Shown: piece by piece, positions 30,896-39,732 of the stretch
Layout: every line of letters begins with the position of its first letter
How positions within the stretch are numbered: position 1 is the stretch's first letter
Origin: Shewanella oncorhynchi
GTDB taxonomy: Bacteria; Pseudomonadota; Gammaproteobacteria; Enterobacterales; Shewanellaceae
DNA length: 64,000 bases
Direction of reading: 5' to 3'
NCBI RefSeq assembly: GCF_012584455.1
Contig: NZ_JABAEB010000003.1
Span: 187,641-251,640, forward strand
Translations under genes and position numbers: made by a program
Notes under the pieces: generated by a model
Told to the model about the DNA's origin: nothing
What the model saw: only the letters and a program-made list of their open reading frames with translations
Databases searched by the model: none

Positions 30896-31408
30896 GTGGC
30901 AGTAGGAAGAAAATCCATCCCCACTGCGCTCAAGCTAGTTACAGGGAACCCAGGCAAGCGGCCACTCAATAAAAAAGAGCCGAAATTGCAAGCTGGTATT
31001 CCTCGCATGCCAGCTCACTTAAGCCCAAGAGCCAAAGCCGCATGGAAGAAGCTCACCCTACTATTAAAAGACATGGGAGTTCTTACCCTTGCCGATGGTA
31101 TGGCCCTTGAGCGTTTATGTGATGTTTACTCCGAAATCCTTGAGCTCAGAGACGAAATTAAGCAAAACGGCAGAACCTACCAAAGTATCAAAATCATCGG
31201 CGAAAACATCGATGAAGAAACCAAAGAACTTACGCAAGTCGAGCAAATGCTAATGAAGGCTAACCCAGCCGTGCAAATGCTGGCTGATGCCGATCGGCGC
31301 TTTAGAGCCTATCTCGTTGAATTTGGGCTAACCCCATCAGCCCGTAGCAAAGTACAGGTAACTGATGGCGCCAAGAAAAAAGACGAAGTCGACGAATTCT
31401 TCGGATGA
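30896..31408 (+). CDS. Terminase small subunit (P27 family)
   Basis: One hundred and seventy residues starting at GTG 30896. The N-terminus (GRKSIPTALKLVTGNPGKRP) is the hallmark of P27-type small terminase; the middle has PRMPAHLSPRAKAAWKKL. It recognises the packaging site and recruits the large subunit. The next gene overlaps by 44 bases in another frame. Confidence 0.88.
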   Translation: MAVGRKSIPTALKLVTGNPGKRPLNKKEPKLQAGIPRMPAHLSPRAKAAWKKLTLLLKDMGVLTLADGMALERLCDVYSEILELRDEIKQNGRTYQSIKIIGENIDEETKELTQVEQMLMKANPAVQMLADADRRFRAYLVEFGLTPSARSKVQVTDGAKKKDEVDEFFG

Positions 31409-33110
31409 TATAGAAGATCGCGTCACTCGTTGGGCTAAGCAAGTTGCATCAGGTGAATTCTTAGCGGGACCAGACATCCGCAACGCCTGTAAACGGCACT
31501 TAAAAGACTTAGAAACAGGCCACGAACGTGGCATTTATTTTGACTTAGCCGCAGCAAACCGTGCGATCAGCTTTTTCCCAAAAGTATTGTGCTTAAGTGG
31601 CGGAGATCACGAAGGTAAGCCGTTCCATCTTCTAGATTGGCAAGCCTTTATCGTGGGCTCCTTGTTTGGTTGGAAAGATGCCGACCATACCCGCCGATTC
31701 CGCATGTGTTATGTCGAAAGTGGCAAGGGCTCCGGTAAATCACCGCTTGCAGGGGGAATCGGGCTTTACGGTTTAGTGGCTGATGGCGAGGCTAGCGCCG
31801 AAATTTATGCCGCGGCGACCAAAAAAGATCAGGCCATGGTGTTGTTCCGCGACGCAGTTTCAATGTTTAGGCAGTCGCCGCAACTTAGTGCAAGGCTAAA
31901 ACCGTCTGGTACCGCGCAAAACGTGTGGAACCTAGCCTATCTCGAAAAGAACTCATTTTTTAGGCCAATCAGTTCGGACAACGGCCAATCAGGCCCACGT
32001 CCACACATGGCGCTGATTGACGAAGTTCACGAACACAAGAATAACAACGTCGTTGAAATGATGCGCGCCGGCACCAAAGGCCGCAAGCAAGCGCTGATCT
32101 TCATGATCACCAACTCAGGCCACGACCGCACCAGCGTTTGTTACTCATACCACGAATATGGCAAGGCCATTTGTGCGGGTACCAAAGAAGATGATTCATT
32201 CTTCGCCTTTATCTGTTCTCTCGATGAAGGTGACGACCCAATCAATGATGAAAGCTGCTGGCCGAAAGCAAACCCGTCACTCGGGTATACCTTCACGCAC
32301 AAATACCTGCGTGAACAGGTTACACAAGCCAAGGGCATGCCAGCCAAAGAGAGCATTGTTCGGCGCTTAAACTTCTGTCAGTGGGTAGATTCTGCCTCAC
32401 CTTGGCTATCAGCCGACACATGGACAGATTGTGAAGATGATTTTGATATCAGCGAACTCGTCGGCGAAGAATGCTACGGCGGACTCGACTTATCAGGTAC
32501 CCGAGATTTAACGGCATTAGCGCTTTACTTCCCTCGAGTAAAAACTTTATTAGTCGAGTTTTGGACGCCAAAAGACACCTTGCTTGACCGAGAACGCACC
32601 GATAACGTGCCGTATTCATCGTGGTTAAGGAATGGTTTTATCCATGCGCCACCCGGACACGCAGTCGATTACAGCTTTGTGGCCGAACGCATCGCCGAGC
32701 TATCAGCCCAGTTCGAGATAAAAGGCATCGGCTTTGACCAATACCGGATCCACTACCTTGAGCCGGAACTGGCCGAAGCAAACGTGTTTATCCCGCTGGT
32801 TAAGCATGGGCAAGGTTACTACAAGGCGTCAGAGTCAAACCTCTGGATGCCGCGATCAATTGAAGAGTTCGAAAAGCTGATCACCAGCAAGCAGATCAGA
32901 ATCAAAACCAACCCATGCCTAAGGTGGAACGCAGCAAGCGCAGTGCTTGAGGCCGACGCCAAAGACAACCGTATTTTTACCAAGAAAAAATCCACAGGCC
33001 GCATCGATGGCGTAGTCGCCGCCGCAATGGCAGTGGGAACGGCATTAGAGTCAGATGGCATAGATGATACCGAAGATTGGTTAGCGGCGATAAAGGACCC
33101 AATTTACTAA
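31365..33110 (+). CDS. Terminase large subunit
   Basis: Five hundred and eighty-one residues. ATPase: GKGSGKS (Walker A, residues 120-126) and HMALIDEVHEH (Walker B, ~214-224). Nuclease: YGGLDLSGTRDLTAL (first Asp) and a later acidic site near DNRIFTKKKSTGRIDGVVAA. It pumps DNA into the head and cuts at cos or pac. The frame is open to its start at 31365, overlapping the small subunit. HK97/Terminase_1 type. Confidence 0.93.
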   Translation: MAPRKKTKSTNSSDDIEDRVTRWAKQVASGEFLAGPDIRNACKRHLKDLETGHERGIYFDLAAANRAISFFPKVLCLSGGDHEGKPFHLLDWQAFIVGSLFGWKDADHTRRFRMCYVESGKGSGKSPLAGGIGLYGLVADGEASAEIYAAATKKDQAMVLFRDAVSMFRQSPQLSARLKPSGTAQNVWNLAYLEKNSFFRPISSDNGQSGPRPHMALIDEVHEHKNNNVVEMMRAGTKGRKQALIFMITNSGHDRTSVCYSYHEYGKAICAGTKEDDSFFAFICSLDEGDDPINDESCWPKANPSLGYTFTHKYLREQVTQAKGMPAKESIVRRLNFCQWVDSASPWLSADTWTDCEDDFDISELVGEECYGGLDLSGTRDLTALALYFPRVKTLLVEFWTPKDTLLDRERTDNVPYSSWLRNGFIHAPPGHAVDYSFVAERIAELSAQFEIKGIGFDQYRIHYLEPELAEANVFIPLVKHGQGYYKASESNLWMPRSIEEFEKLITSKQIRIKTNPCLRWNAASAVLEADAKDNRIFTKKKSTGRIDGVVAAAMAVGTALESDGIDDTEDWLAAIKDPIY

Positions 33111-33271
33111 TGAACACACCACTTGCTCTATTCATTGTCCTAGCGCTCACAGGTTCATTACTGGCTGTCGCAGGCGTTTACATCCTTTTTGGGCTTGGCT
33201 GGTCATTGCTAGCGGGTTCATTGTTTGCATTCGCTGGCGCTTCATTTTTACGTAAAGGAATGACCGCGTGA
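33110..33271 (+). CDS. Small membrane protein between terminase and portal
   Basis: Fifty-three residues, two hydrophobic segments (LALFIVLALTGSLLAVAGVY and ILFGLGWSLLAGSLFAFAGA) and a short basic tail. It overlaps the terminase stop (TAATG) and the portal GTG start, so it is likely translated with both. A gene of this sort is common in HK97-type late operons; function unknown. Confidence 0.65.
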   Translation: MNTPLALFIVLALTGSLLAVAGVYILFGLGWSLLAGSLFAFAGASFLRKGMTA

Positions 33272-34566
33272 AACCAACCAACTCACTAGGTTCTGTCATT
33301 GCGAAAGCCGCTAGCCAGCCATTTGCATCGTTAGATAGTTTTATGGGTAAAACCTTAAGACTCACAGACGGTGATTTTTGGTCGCAATTAATGGCAACCT
33401 CAAAAAGCGGCAAAACGGTTAATGTTAATACCGCTATGCAGCTTGCAGCTGTTTGGGCCTGTGTTCGCCGCATTGCTGAAACCGTTGCAATGCTGCCATT
33501 GGGGTTATACGAGCGCCAAAGTGACGGCGGCAGCATAAAGCTTCAAAGTAGTCTATCGAATGTGTTAAGCCTTAAGCCAAATGCAGATATGACTGCAATG
33601 CAGTTTTGGGAGGCTGTCATTGCCTCATTACTGCTAAAGGGTAATGCATTCATTGAGATCCACCGTTCAGGTTCAGACATTATCGCACTCGATTTCCTTA
33701 TGCCGCACCGCATGGATATCGATCTCGCCGACAACGGCAGCCTAGTGTATTGGTACACACCTAGAAAGGGTAAAAAGCGTCAAATCGAAAAGCAAAACAT
33801 GATGCACATTCCCGCATTCTCGCTCGATGGTTTGATTGGCTTATCGACAATTTCCTATGGTGCCAATGTATTTGGTGGTGCTATGTCAGCCGAAGATGTT
33901 AGCGCCAATACCTTTAAAAATGGGATGACAAAAACAGTCGCCTTCAAGGTAGATCGCATATTAAAACCTGAGCAGCGCGCAGAATTTCGTGAATATGTAA
34001 AAACTATCACTGGCGCAATGAACGCTGGCAAATCCCCCGTACTTGAGCAAGGTGTTACCCCTGAGTTGATCGGCATCAACCCGATTGATGCCCAGTTACT
34101 CGAGTCGCGAAACTACAGCGTAGAAGAAATATGCCGCTGGTTTTTAGTGGACCCTTCATTAATTGGTTTTGGTGGTAAAGATAGCAACTGGGGTACAGGG
34201 TTAGAGCAGAAGATGATCGGCTTTGTCACCTTAACCTTATCGACTTGGATTTGCCGTATTGAGCAGTCAATTAATATCAATTTACTGACTCCAGAACAAC
34301 GTCAAAAGCAATACGCAAAATATAACCTTGAAGCCCTACTTCGTGGCGATAGCGCATCACGGGCAGAGTTCTACAGCAAAATGACTCAAAACGGCATTTA
34401 TACCCGTGACGACTGCCGCGTTAAAGAAAACTTACCGCGCCGTGGCGGCAACGCCGATGTGTTAACTGTTCAAACCAACTTAGCCCCCATTGATCAGTTG
34501 GGTGCTCAATCTGAATCTGCAAAAGTACAAGCCGCATTAAATAGCTGGCTTAATCAAGACAATTAG
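33268..34566 (+). CDS. Portal protein (HK97 family)
   Basis: Four hundred and thirty-two residues starting at GTG 33268. Typical signatures: VNVNTAMQLAAVWACVRRIA, ETVAMLPLGLYERQSDGG, NAFIEIHRSGSDIIALDFLM and SYGANVFGGAMSAEDVSANT. It makes the dodecameric DNA channel at the capsid vertex and is where packaging and tail joining occur. Length is normal for the family. Confidence 0.92.
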   Translation: MKPTNSLGSVIAKAASQPFASLDSFMGKTLRLTDGDFWSQLMATSKSGKTVNVNTAMQLAAVWACVRRIAETVAMLPLGLYERQSDGGSIKLQSSLSNVLSLKPNADMTAMQFWEAVIASLLLKGNAFIEIHRSGSDIIALDFLMPHRMDIDLADNGSLVYWYTPRKGKKRQIEKQNMMHIPAFSLDGLIGLSTISYGANVFGGAMSAEDVSANTFKNGMTKTVAFKVDRILKPEQRAEFREYVKTITGAMNAGKSPVLEQGVTPELIGINPIDAQLLESRNYSVEEICRWFLVDPSLIGFGGKDSNWGTGLEQKMIGFVTLTLSTWICRIEQSININLLTPEQRQKQYAKYNLEALLRGDSASRAEFYSKMTQNGIYTRDDCRVKENLPRRGGNADVLTVQTNLAPIDQLGAQSESAKVQAALNSWLNQDN

Positions 34567-34575
34567 GGGTAAACC

Positions 34576-35430
34576 ATGCCATTTCCAAAAAGCTTCTCGC
34601 AGAGCGGAGTGCGCTGCGATATTTCTCCGCGCGCGCAAGAGCTGTGGAACCCAGCGATTCAGGCCGCGGTTGAAAACACTGAATCTACCATTACGGTTTA
34701 CGGCATCATTGGCGAGGACTGGTATGGCGAAGGCGTCACACTGAAGCGTATCGATGCTGCGCTACGCAGTATCGGCGCAGATAAAGATGTGACCGTCTAC
34801 ATCAATTCTCCTGGTGGCGATATGTTCGAAGGTATCGCCATTTATAACCGCTTGCTTGAGCACAAAGGTAAAGTGACCACCAAAGTGCTTGGCCTTGCTG
34901 CTTCTGCTGCATCCGTCATTTACATGGCTGGTGCTGATGATGCGCGCTTTGTCGCCAGCTCTGCCTTTCTGATGATCCACAACTGCTGGGTATTTGCCAT
35001 CGGTAACCGCCATGCATTGCGAAACATTGCTGATGACATGGAAGAATTCGATGCTGCCATGGTCGATTTGTATGTTGAAGGCAGTGGGCAGAGTGAAAAA
35101 GCCATAGCAACCATGATGGATGAAGAAACCTTTATCCGCGGAAAAAAGGCCGTAGAACTTGGCTTTGCGGCTGGCACCTTATCCGCTGCTGAAATTGGCG
35201 AATCAACCGACAACACCAGCGCGAACTCACTACGAAAAGTCGATGCCGCTATGGCAAAAGCAGGCGTTCCGCGCAGTGAACGCCGTCAACTATTGCAAGA
35301 TTTAAAGTCCAGTACGCCGAGCGCTGCTGGCGGCATCACGCTAAATGCTGATGTGTCCGATACGCAAAACGCTGTCGCCCCCGATCTAACTGCGTTAATC
35401 AACGCATCAAACACCATTTTATCTAAATAA
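34576..35430 (+). CDS. ClpP-like head maturation protease
   Basis: Two hundred and eighty-four residues. ClpP fold: VTVYINSPGGDMFEGIAIYN (oxyanion loop), GLAASAASVIYMAG with nucleophile Ser110 (Ser113 alternative), FLMIHNCW with His135 and an Asp in the following helix region. The C-terminal ~80 residues are extra, as in phage prohead proteases. It would cleave the N-terminal scaffold part of the capsid protein. Between portal and capsid, the standard HK97 position. Confidence 0.9.
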   Translation: MPFPKSFSQSGVRCDISPRAQELWNPAIQAAVENTESTITVYGIIGEDWYGEGVTLKRIDAALRSIGADKDVTVYINSPGGDMFEGIAIYNRLLEHKGKVTTKVLGLAASAASVIYMAGADDARFVASSAFLMIHNCWVFAIGNRHALRNIADDMEEFDAAMVDLYVEGSGQSEKAIATMMDEETFIRGKKAVELGFAAGTLSAAEIGESTDNTSANSLRKVDAAMAKAGVPRSERRQLLQDLKSSTPSAAGGITLNADVSDTQNAVAPDLTALINASNTILSK

Positions 35431-35442
35431 CTGGAGGCGATT

Positions 35443-36633
35443 ATGCCAAACCCAAATTTTGAAAAACAAGTAGAAGAATTAGGTGCCAATCTAACCAAGA
35501 TTGGTGATCAAATTAAATCGGCGGCAGAAGAAACCAATAAGCAGATCAAGGCTTCTGGTGAAATGCATGCCGAAACCCGCGATAAGGTCGATAAGCTGCT
35601 GTTAGAACAGGGTGCCTTGCAAGCTCGCTTGCAAGAAGCTGAACAAAAGCTGCTTAAAGGTCCACAAAGTCAGCAAGAAGAATATGAGCCGTCGATCGGT
35701 GAGCGTGTGGCAAAACTTAAGGATGATGAAAGTTTTAATAGCTCATTCCGTGGTAGTCGCCGTGTGCAAATGCCGCGGTCAGCCATTACCTCTGCAACAG
35801 GTTCAGGTGCCGCCTTAGTTCGCCCTGATCGTATGGCAGGTATTATTGGCGGGCCTCAGCGCCGATTAACCATTCGAGATTTAGTCGCGCCAGGACAAAC
35901 AGAAAGCAATAGTATCGAATATGTGAAGGAGTCTGGCTTTACCAATAATGCCGCTCCAACGGCTGAAAATACTCAAAAACCCTACTCAGAAATTACTTTC
36001 AGTTTAGTGAGTGCTGCAGTTCGTACCATTCCTCACTTGTTTAAAGCTAGCCGTCAGATATTGGATGATGCTAAACAATTACAAAGCTATATCGATGCTC
36101 GTGCGCGTTACGGTTTAATGCTTGCTGAAGAGACACAACTGCTGTACGGCAACAATACTGGCGCTAACCTGCACGGCATTATCACACAGGCAAGCGCTTA
36201 CGTTAAACCAACGGGTGCAACGGTTGATACCGAGCAGCATATTGACCGAATCCGCTTAGCCTTGCTACAAGCTGCTTTAGCGGAATACGCTGCCGATGGT
36301 ATCGTGCTGAACCCAATTGATTGGGCGGTGATCGAAATGCTCAAAGACAGCAACAAAAACTACTTAATCGGTAAGCCGCAAGGGCAAACTAGCCCAACCT
36401 TGTGGAACCGCCCGGTCGTAGAAACTCAATCGATTGTGCAAAACGAGTTCTTAGTCGGTGCCTTCCAAATGGGCGCGCAGATCTACGACCGTAGCGAAAT
36501 TGAAGTCTTAATCTCTACCGAGAACGACAAAGACTTTGAGTTAAACATGGTGACTATCCGTGCTGAAGAACGTTTAGCACTTGCGGTTTATCGTCCTGAA
36601 GCGTTTGTCACTGGCGATTTCACTTTCGCCTAA
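35443..36633 (+). CDS. HK97-type major capsid protein
   Basis: Three hundred and ninety-six residues. Residues 1-95 form a coiled-coil delta-like scaffold (KQVEELGANLTKIGDQIKSA), to be removed by the protease. The fold then begins with ALVRPDRMAGIIGGPQRRLT, IEYVKESGFTNNAAPTAENT, and DGIVLNPIDWAVIEMLKDSN, ending in RAEERLALAVYRPEAFVTGD. Very typical order and length. Confidence 0.93.
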   Translation: MPNPNFEKQVEELGANLTKIGDQIKSAAEETNKQIKASGEMHAETRDKVDKLLLEQGALQARLQEAEQKLLKGPQSQQEEYEPSIGERVAKLKDDESFNSSFRGSRRVQMPRSAITSATGSGAALVRPDRMAGIIGGPQRRLTIRDLVAPGQTESNSIEYVKESGFTNNAAPTAENTQKPYSEITFSLVSAAVRTIPHLFKASRQILDDAKQLQSYIDARARYGLMLAEETQLLYGNNTGANLHGIITQASAYVKPTGATVDTEQHIDRIRLALLQAALAEYAADGIVLNPIDWAVIEMLKDSNKNYLIGKPQGQTSPTLWNRPVVETQSIVQNEFLVGAFQMGAQIYDRSEIEVLISTENDKDFELNMVTIRAEERLALAVYRPEAFVTGDFTFA

Positions 36634-36668
36634 CAGCGCAAAATCACTTAACTGATAACTAAAAGCAA

Positions 36669-36692
36669 AAAGGCCGAATATCTTCGGCCTTT
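36669..36692 (+). terminator. Intrinsic terminator after capsid gene
   Basis: AAAGGCCGAA and TTCGGCCTTT form a 10-bp stem with a 4-base loop, followed by GTCGTTTTT. It lies in the middle of the late operon, so it should limit downstream expression unless read through. Confidence 0.8.
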
Positions 36693-36729
36693 GTCGTTTT
36701 TATCAATACCAATTTATAGGAGCAATACC

Positions 36730-37074
36730 ATGGCTAAAGTTCTCGCCATTGCACTTAAGTCCTTTTACTTTGAAAAGGAAGTAAAAACCCGCGCATCAAA
36801 ACCATTTAAAGTTGATGAACATCATTTTAATGAGTTAAAGCACAACAAATTAGTCGATCACGCACCGGAAGAAAAAACAGAAGAAGCAGATGCTAAGGCC
36901 GTTGCAGAAGCTGAAGCCAAGGCAAAAGAAGAAGCAGATGCTAAGGCCGCTGCAGAAGCTGAAGCCAAGGCAAAAGAAGCAGATGCTAAGGCCGCTGCAG
37001 AAGCTGAAGCCAAGGCAAAAGAAGAAGCAGATGCTAAGGCCGCTGCCGCTGCTGCAAAAAAAGCTAAAGCTTAA
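36730..37074 (+). CDS. Head-region protein with Ala/Lys/Glu tandem repeats
   Basis: One hundred and fourteen residues. Residues 1-46 form a small globular part (KVLAIALKSFYFEKEVKTRA). The remainder is four 15-16-residue repeats (e.g. EADAKAAAEAEAKAKE) encoded by near-identical DNA, likely a long charged helix. The ATG at 36730 follows taggagc. It might be a capsid decoration, head-fibre or connector protein; the N-terminal part is similar in style to small phage proteins placed after the capsid gene. Confidence 0.65.
   Translation: MAKVLAIALKSFYFEKEVKTRASKPFKVDEHHFNELKHNKLVDHAPEEKTEEADAKAVAEAEAKAKEEADAKAAAEAEAKAKEADAKAAAEAEAKAKEEADAKAAAAAAKKAKA
36883..37065 (+). repeat. Four 45/48-bp tandem repeats in coding sequence
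   Basis: Copies start at 36883, 36931, 36976 and 37024, each beginning GAAGCAGATGCTAAGGCC. Spacings are 48, 45 and 48 bases, so copy number could change without breaking the frame. Third-base differences are few, suggesting recent slippage or recombination. Confidence 0.8.
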
Positions 37075-37095
37075 TCAGTTATTCAGGAGTCCTCA

Positions 37096-37392
37096 GTGAG
37101 CACCATTTCCCTAGAGCAAGCCAAGCAATTTCTTGACGTTATCCACGATGAGGATGATGCCAAACTGCAATTATTGCTCAATGCCGCCGAGGATGAAGCC
37201 TGTCAATTTATGGGAAGGGAATCCCTTACTATTCTGCTTGATGAAACGACTGCAGAGCTGCCAGCAAGTATCACTATGGGCGTAATGATTTTACTGCAAG
37301 CAAACTATCAAGCAACACCAGAAGATGCGGCAAAACTGCGCAAAGCAGCAGAAATAAAATTAACGCCATATCGAATAGGTTGGGGCATCTAA
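37096..37392 (+). CDS. Head-tail connector (gp6-like)
   Basis: Ninety-eight residues from GTG 37096 (caggag upstream). ISLEQAKQFLDVIHDEDDAK, LLNAAEDEACQFMGRE and ITMGVMILLQANY are the helical pattern of the gp6/YqbG-type connector family, which binds under the portal. It overlaps the next gene by one base. Confidence 0.8.
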   Translation: MSTISLEQAKQFLDVIHDEDDAKLQLLLNAAEDEACQFMGRESLTILLDETTAELPASITMGVMILLQANYQATPEDAAKLRKAAEIKLTPYRIGWGI

Positions 37393-37754
37393 TGCTAGCT
37401 CATCGTTTACGTCATCGGGTGCATATTCAACAACCGATAATAACTCAGGATCCCCAATCAGGTGGTGATCTCATCGAATGGCAAACCCTCATGTTAGGGG
37501 TAAAACCTCTCGATAAGCTCGCTGCAGAAGTATTAACAGGGGCTGGTCGCGAGTTTTATGCCGCAGATGCCAAGCAAGCTGAAACCAGCGCAAGAATTAA
37601 TTTTCGTTGGTTCCCCATTGATTTAAGCCTCTTATACCAATGCCGCATTTTATGGGATGGCAGAACCTACAATATCCAATCGGTAGAAACCGACATAACA
37701 GGGCGTCAAGAGTGGCGGTTACGCTGCAAAGATGGCGTTAATCAGGGGCTTTAA
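37392..37754 (+). CDS. Head closure (SPP1 gp16-type) protein
   Basis: One hundred and twenty residues. LAHRLRHRVHIQQPIITQDP followed by a WQTLMLGVKPL strand and ILWDGRTYNIQSVETDITGR fit the small beta-barrel head-tail joining family. The ATG at 37392 overlaps the upstream TAA as TAATG; it precedes the gp10-like gene as expected. Confidence 0.8.
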   Translation: MLAHRLRHRVHIQQPIITQDPQSGGDLIEWQTLMLGVKPLDKLAAEVLTGAGREFYAADAKQAETSARINFRWFPIDLSLLYQCRILWDGRTYNIQSVETDITGRQEWRLRCKDGVNQGL

Positions 37755-37755
37755 G

Positions 37756-38220
37756 ATGGCCGCAAAATTCGATTTCAGTCTCATTGGCTTAAAAGAAGTT
37801 AAAGCCAAAATGAACAAGGTTAGCCAAACCGTGCTTGATACGGGGACACGTACCGCGCTGCGCAAAGCCGCTGGCATAGTTAAAAAAGCGGCTCAAGAAA
37901 ATTCGCTCAATGTGGACGATCCTAAAACAGGTAGGCGCATTCGCGACAACGTCACACTGCAGTTTGCTAGCCGGCTATTTCAACGCGAAGGCGTGATCAT
38001 GTATCGAGTGGGTATCGCCACTAATCGCGGACGTATTCCAACCCCGAACGCCGACGAGGGTGCGCGCGGTAATACTCCACACTGGCATTTAGTCGAGTTC
38101 GGTACCGAACACGCTCAAGCACAGCCATTTATGCGCCCAGCACTGGCCAATAACATCAATCAAGTGATCGGCCGTTTTACGGTTGAATTTGATAAAGAAC
38201 TCGATAAGGCACTTTCATGA
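37756..38220 (+). CDS. HK97 gp10-like neck protein
   Basis: One hundred and fifty-four residues, starting at ATG 37756, one base after the previous stop. FDFSLIGLKEVKAKMNKVSQ, ALRKAAGIVKKAAQEN and HWHLVEFGTEHAQAQPFMRP are signatures of the HK97 gp10 family. It helps join the neck and tail. Very good match. Confidence 0.85.
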   Translation: MAAKFDFSLIGLKEVKAKMNKVSQTVLDTGTRTALRKAAGIVKKAAQENSLNVDDPKTGRRIRDNVTLQFASRLFQREGVIMYRVGIATNRGRIPTPNADEGARGNTPHWHLVEFGTEHAQAQPFMRPALANNINQVIGRFTVEFDKELDKALS

Positions 38221-38585
38221 GTATGGCGCCCATTTTTGTCGTGTGCCGAGCAAGCACTGCGGTAACTGATTTACTCGGTACCAATCCCACAAGGCTTTAT
38301 CCATTTGGCCAAGCACCGCAAAACGTAGCCAAACCTTATGCGGTTTGGCAGGTGATCGGGGGTAGCCCTGAAAACTATATCTCAGGCCGACCCGATACCG
38401 ACACTTTTGCACTGCAAGTTGATGTGTATGCCGATTCAGGAAATTCGGCTAATGATGTGGGTGATGCAATTCGCTTCGCCACTGAATTAGAGGCGCATAC
38501 CACCAATTACAACGGTGACAGTCGCGACAAAGAAACAGGCAATTATCGTCACAGCTTTGACATCGATTGGATAGTCACACGCTAG
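38217..38585 (+). CDS. Tail completion protein (DUF3168)
   Basis: One hundred and twenty-two residues, overlapping the previous gene by four bases (ATGA). FVVCRASTAVTDLLGTNPTR, PYAVWQVIGGSPENYISGRP and VDVYADSGNSANDVGDA are the DUF3168/tail terminator pattern. It caps the tail tube. Good family match. Confidence 0.82.
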   Translation: MSMAPIFVVCRASTAVTDLLGTNPTRLYPFGQAPQNVAKPYAVWQVIGGSPENYISGRPDTDTFALQVDVYADSGNSANDVGDAIRFATELEAHTTNYNGDSRDKETGNYRHSFDIDWIVTR

Positions 38586-38610
38586 CCCACTAAAACCATT
38601 TCATAAAACC

Positions 38611-38640
38611 AAAAGCCTCTGCAACCGCAGGGGCTTTTTT
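38611..38640 (+). terminator. Intrinsic terminator before tail tube gene
   Basis: AAAAGCCTCTGC and GCAGGGGCTTTT form a stem with one U-G pair and a 4-base loop, ending in TTTTTT. It lies between DUF3168 and the tail tube gene. Confidence 0.82.
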
Positions 38641-38675
38641 GTATCTGCCGCAAGGCTATTGTTAGGAGCACACAC

Positions 38676-39149
38676 ATGAGTATGAAAACACAGGGCACCC
38701 AGCTCTATGCAATCGATCCGGCAGATGATTCCATTTTAGGCGTCATCGCGGTGACCAGTATTGATGGCATTGACAGCCCAGTTGATCCAATCGAAACCAC
38801 CCCATTAGAAGCCATGGCCCGTGAGTTTGTGGCAGGTTTGAAATCACCTGGCGCGGCCACGTTTGGTATCAACATCGACCCACGAATTCCAAGCCACCTA
38901 CGCCTGCACCAAATTAAAACCGCAGGTACAACCATTAAGTGGGCGATTGGTTTTAGTGATGCTGTTGGTACTCCGCCAACTGTCACCACTAAAGAATTCA
39001 CCTTACCCACAACCCGTACTTGGATCACCTTCGAAGGTTTCATGACGGCCTATCCATTTACGTTTGCACAAAACGATGTGGTTAAGTCCACTATCGGCAT
39101 TCAGGTATCAGGCGATCCGATTCTAGTGCCTGCCGCCGTAACGCCTTAA
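38676..39149 (+). CDS. Major tail tube protein
   Basis: One hundred and fifty-seven residues. MKTQGTQLYAIDPADDSILG, PVDPIETTPLEAMAREFVAG and TWITFEGFMTAYPFTFAQND fit the lambda V / HK97 tail tube type. ATG 38676 has taggagc upstream. It stacks in hexameric rings around the tape measure. It is followed by another terminator. Confidence 0.83.
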   Translation: MSMKTQGTQLYAIDPADDSILGVIAVTSIDGIDSPVDPIETTPLEAMAREFVAGLKSPGAATFGINIDPRIPSHLRLHQIKTAGTTIKWAIGFSDAVGTPPTVTTKEFTLPTTRTWITFEGFMTAYPFTFAQNDVVKSTIGIQVSGDPILVPAAVTP

Positions 39150-39177
39150 TCATAGGCACGCCTGATTAACTTAAATT

Positions 39178-39203
39178 AAGCCCACTAAATCGTGGGCTTT
39201 TGC
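39178..39203 (+). terminator. Intrinsic terminator after tail tube gene
   Basis: AAGCCCAC and GTGGGCTT form an 8-bp stem with a 6-base loop, followed by TTTGC. It is the third terminator within the late operon. Confidence 0.75.
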
Positions 39204-39237
39204 TCAACCGTCTTAACTTAATCCTAAAGGAAAAATC

Positions 39238-39732
39238 ATGGAATTAAGTGTTGCTAGCCTTATTCAGTCTGGTTCCTATTCTCCCGCAAAGCCAGAACTC
39301 CGCGAAATTTCGTGGATCAACCAAAAGGGCGAAACCTGTACCGCAGCAGTATTCATCCGTAAAAAGTCATTCGCCACGGCCAACATAGAAGCCAATAACT
39401 ACCACAGTGGTATTGATTCACTCACCTCGCGCATTGTGTCCAGTATTGTAGATGAAAGCGGTAAACCATTGTTTGAAATAGACGACATTCTAGGCAATGA
39501 CGCCCATGGACCAATCTGCGACTCACTCGGTATGGCACTTATTGGTGCAATTAGCGAAGTGAACGGTTTAGGACTTAAACCTGACCCAAAAGCCTTACCG
39601 CCGACGACGAATTCTGGCACGAACTCGTCCTCGCAGGCGTTGGCGGACGAACCATCGAAGAAGCCCAGCAAAACCTCACGCACCGAGAAGTCATCAACTG
39701 GATCGCCTACCGAGCAAAGTTCGGCCCCTTAA
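39238..39732 (+). CDS. Tail assembly chaperone, G-like (zero-frame product)
   Basis: One hundred and sixty-four residues. The N-terminal part (ELSVASLIQSGSYSPAKPEL, ETCTAAVFIRKKSFATANIE) is the common chaperone domain that binds the tape measure. After residue ~118 the zero-frame reading becomes Ser/Thr/Lys-rich (SKKPSKTSRTEKSSTGSPTE), as expected where a second frame overlaps. A slippery heptamer lies at the boundary. Confidence 0.85.
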   Translation: MELSVASLIQSGSYSPAKPELREISWINQKGETCTAAVFIRKKSFATANIEANNYHSGIDSLTSRIVSSIVDESGKPLFEIDDILGNDAHGPICDSLGMALIGAISEVNGLGLKPDPKALPPTTNSGTNSSSQALADEPSKKPSKTSRTEKSSTGSPTEQSSAP

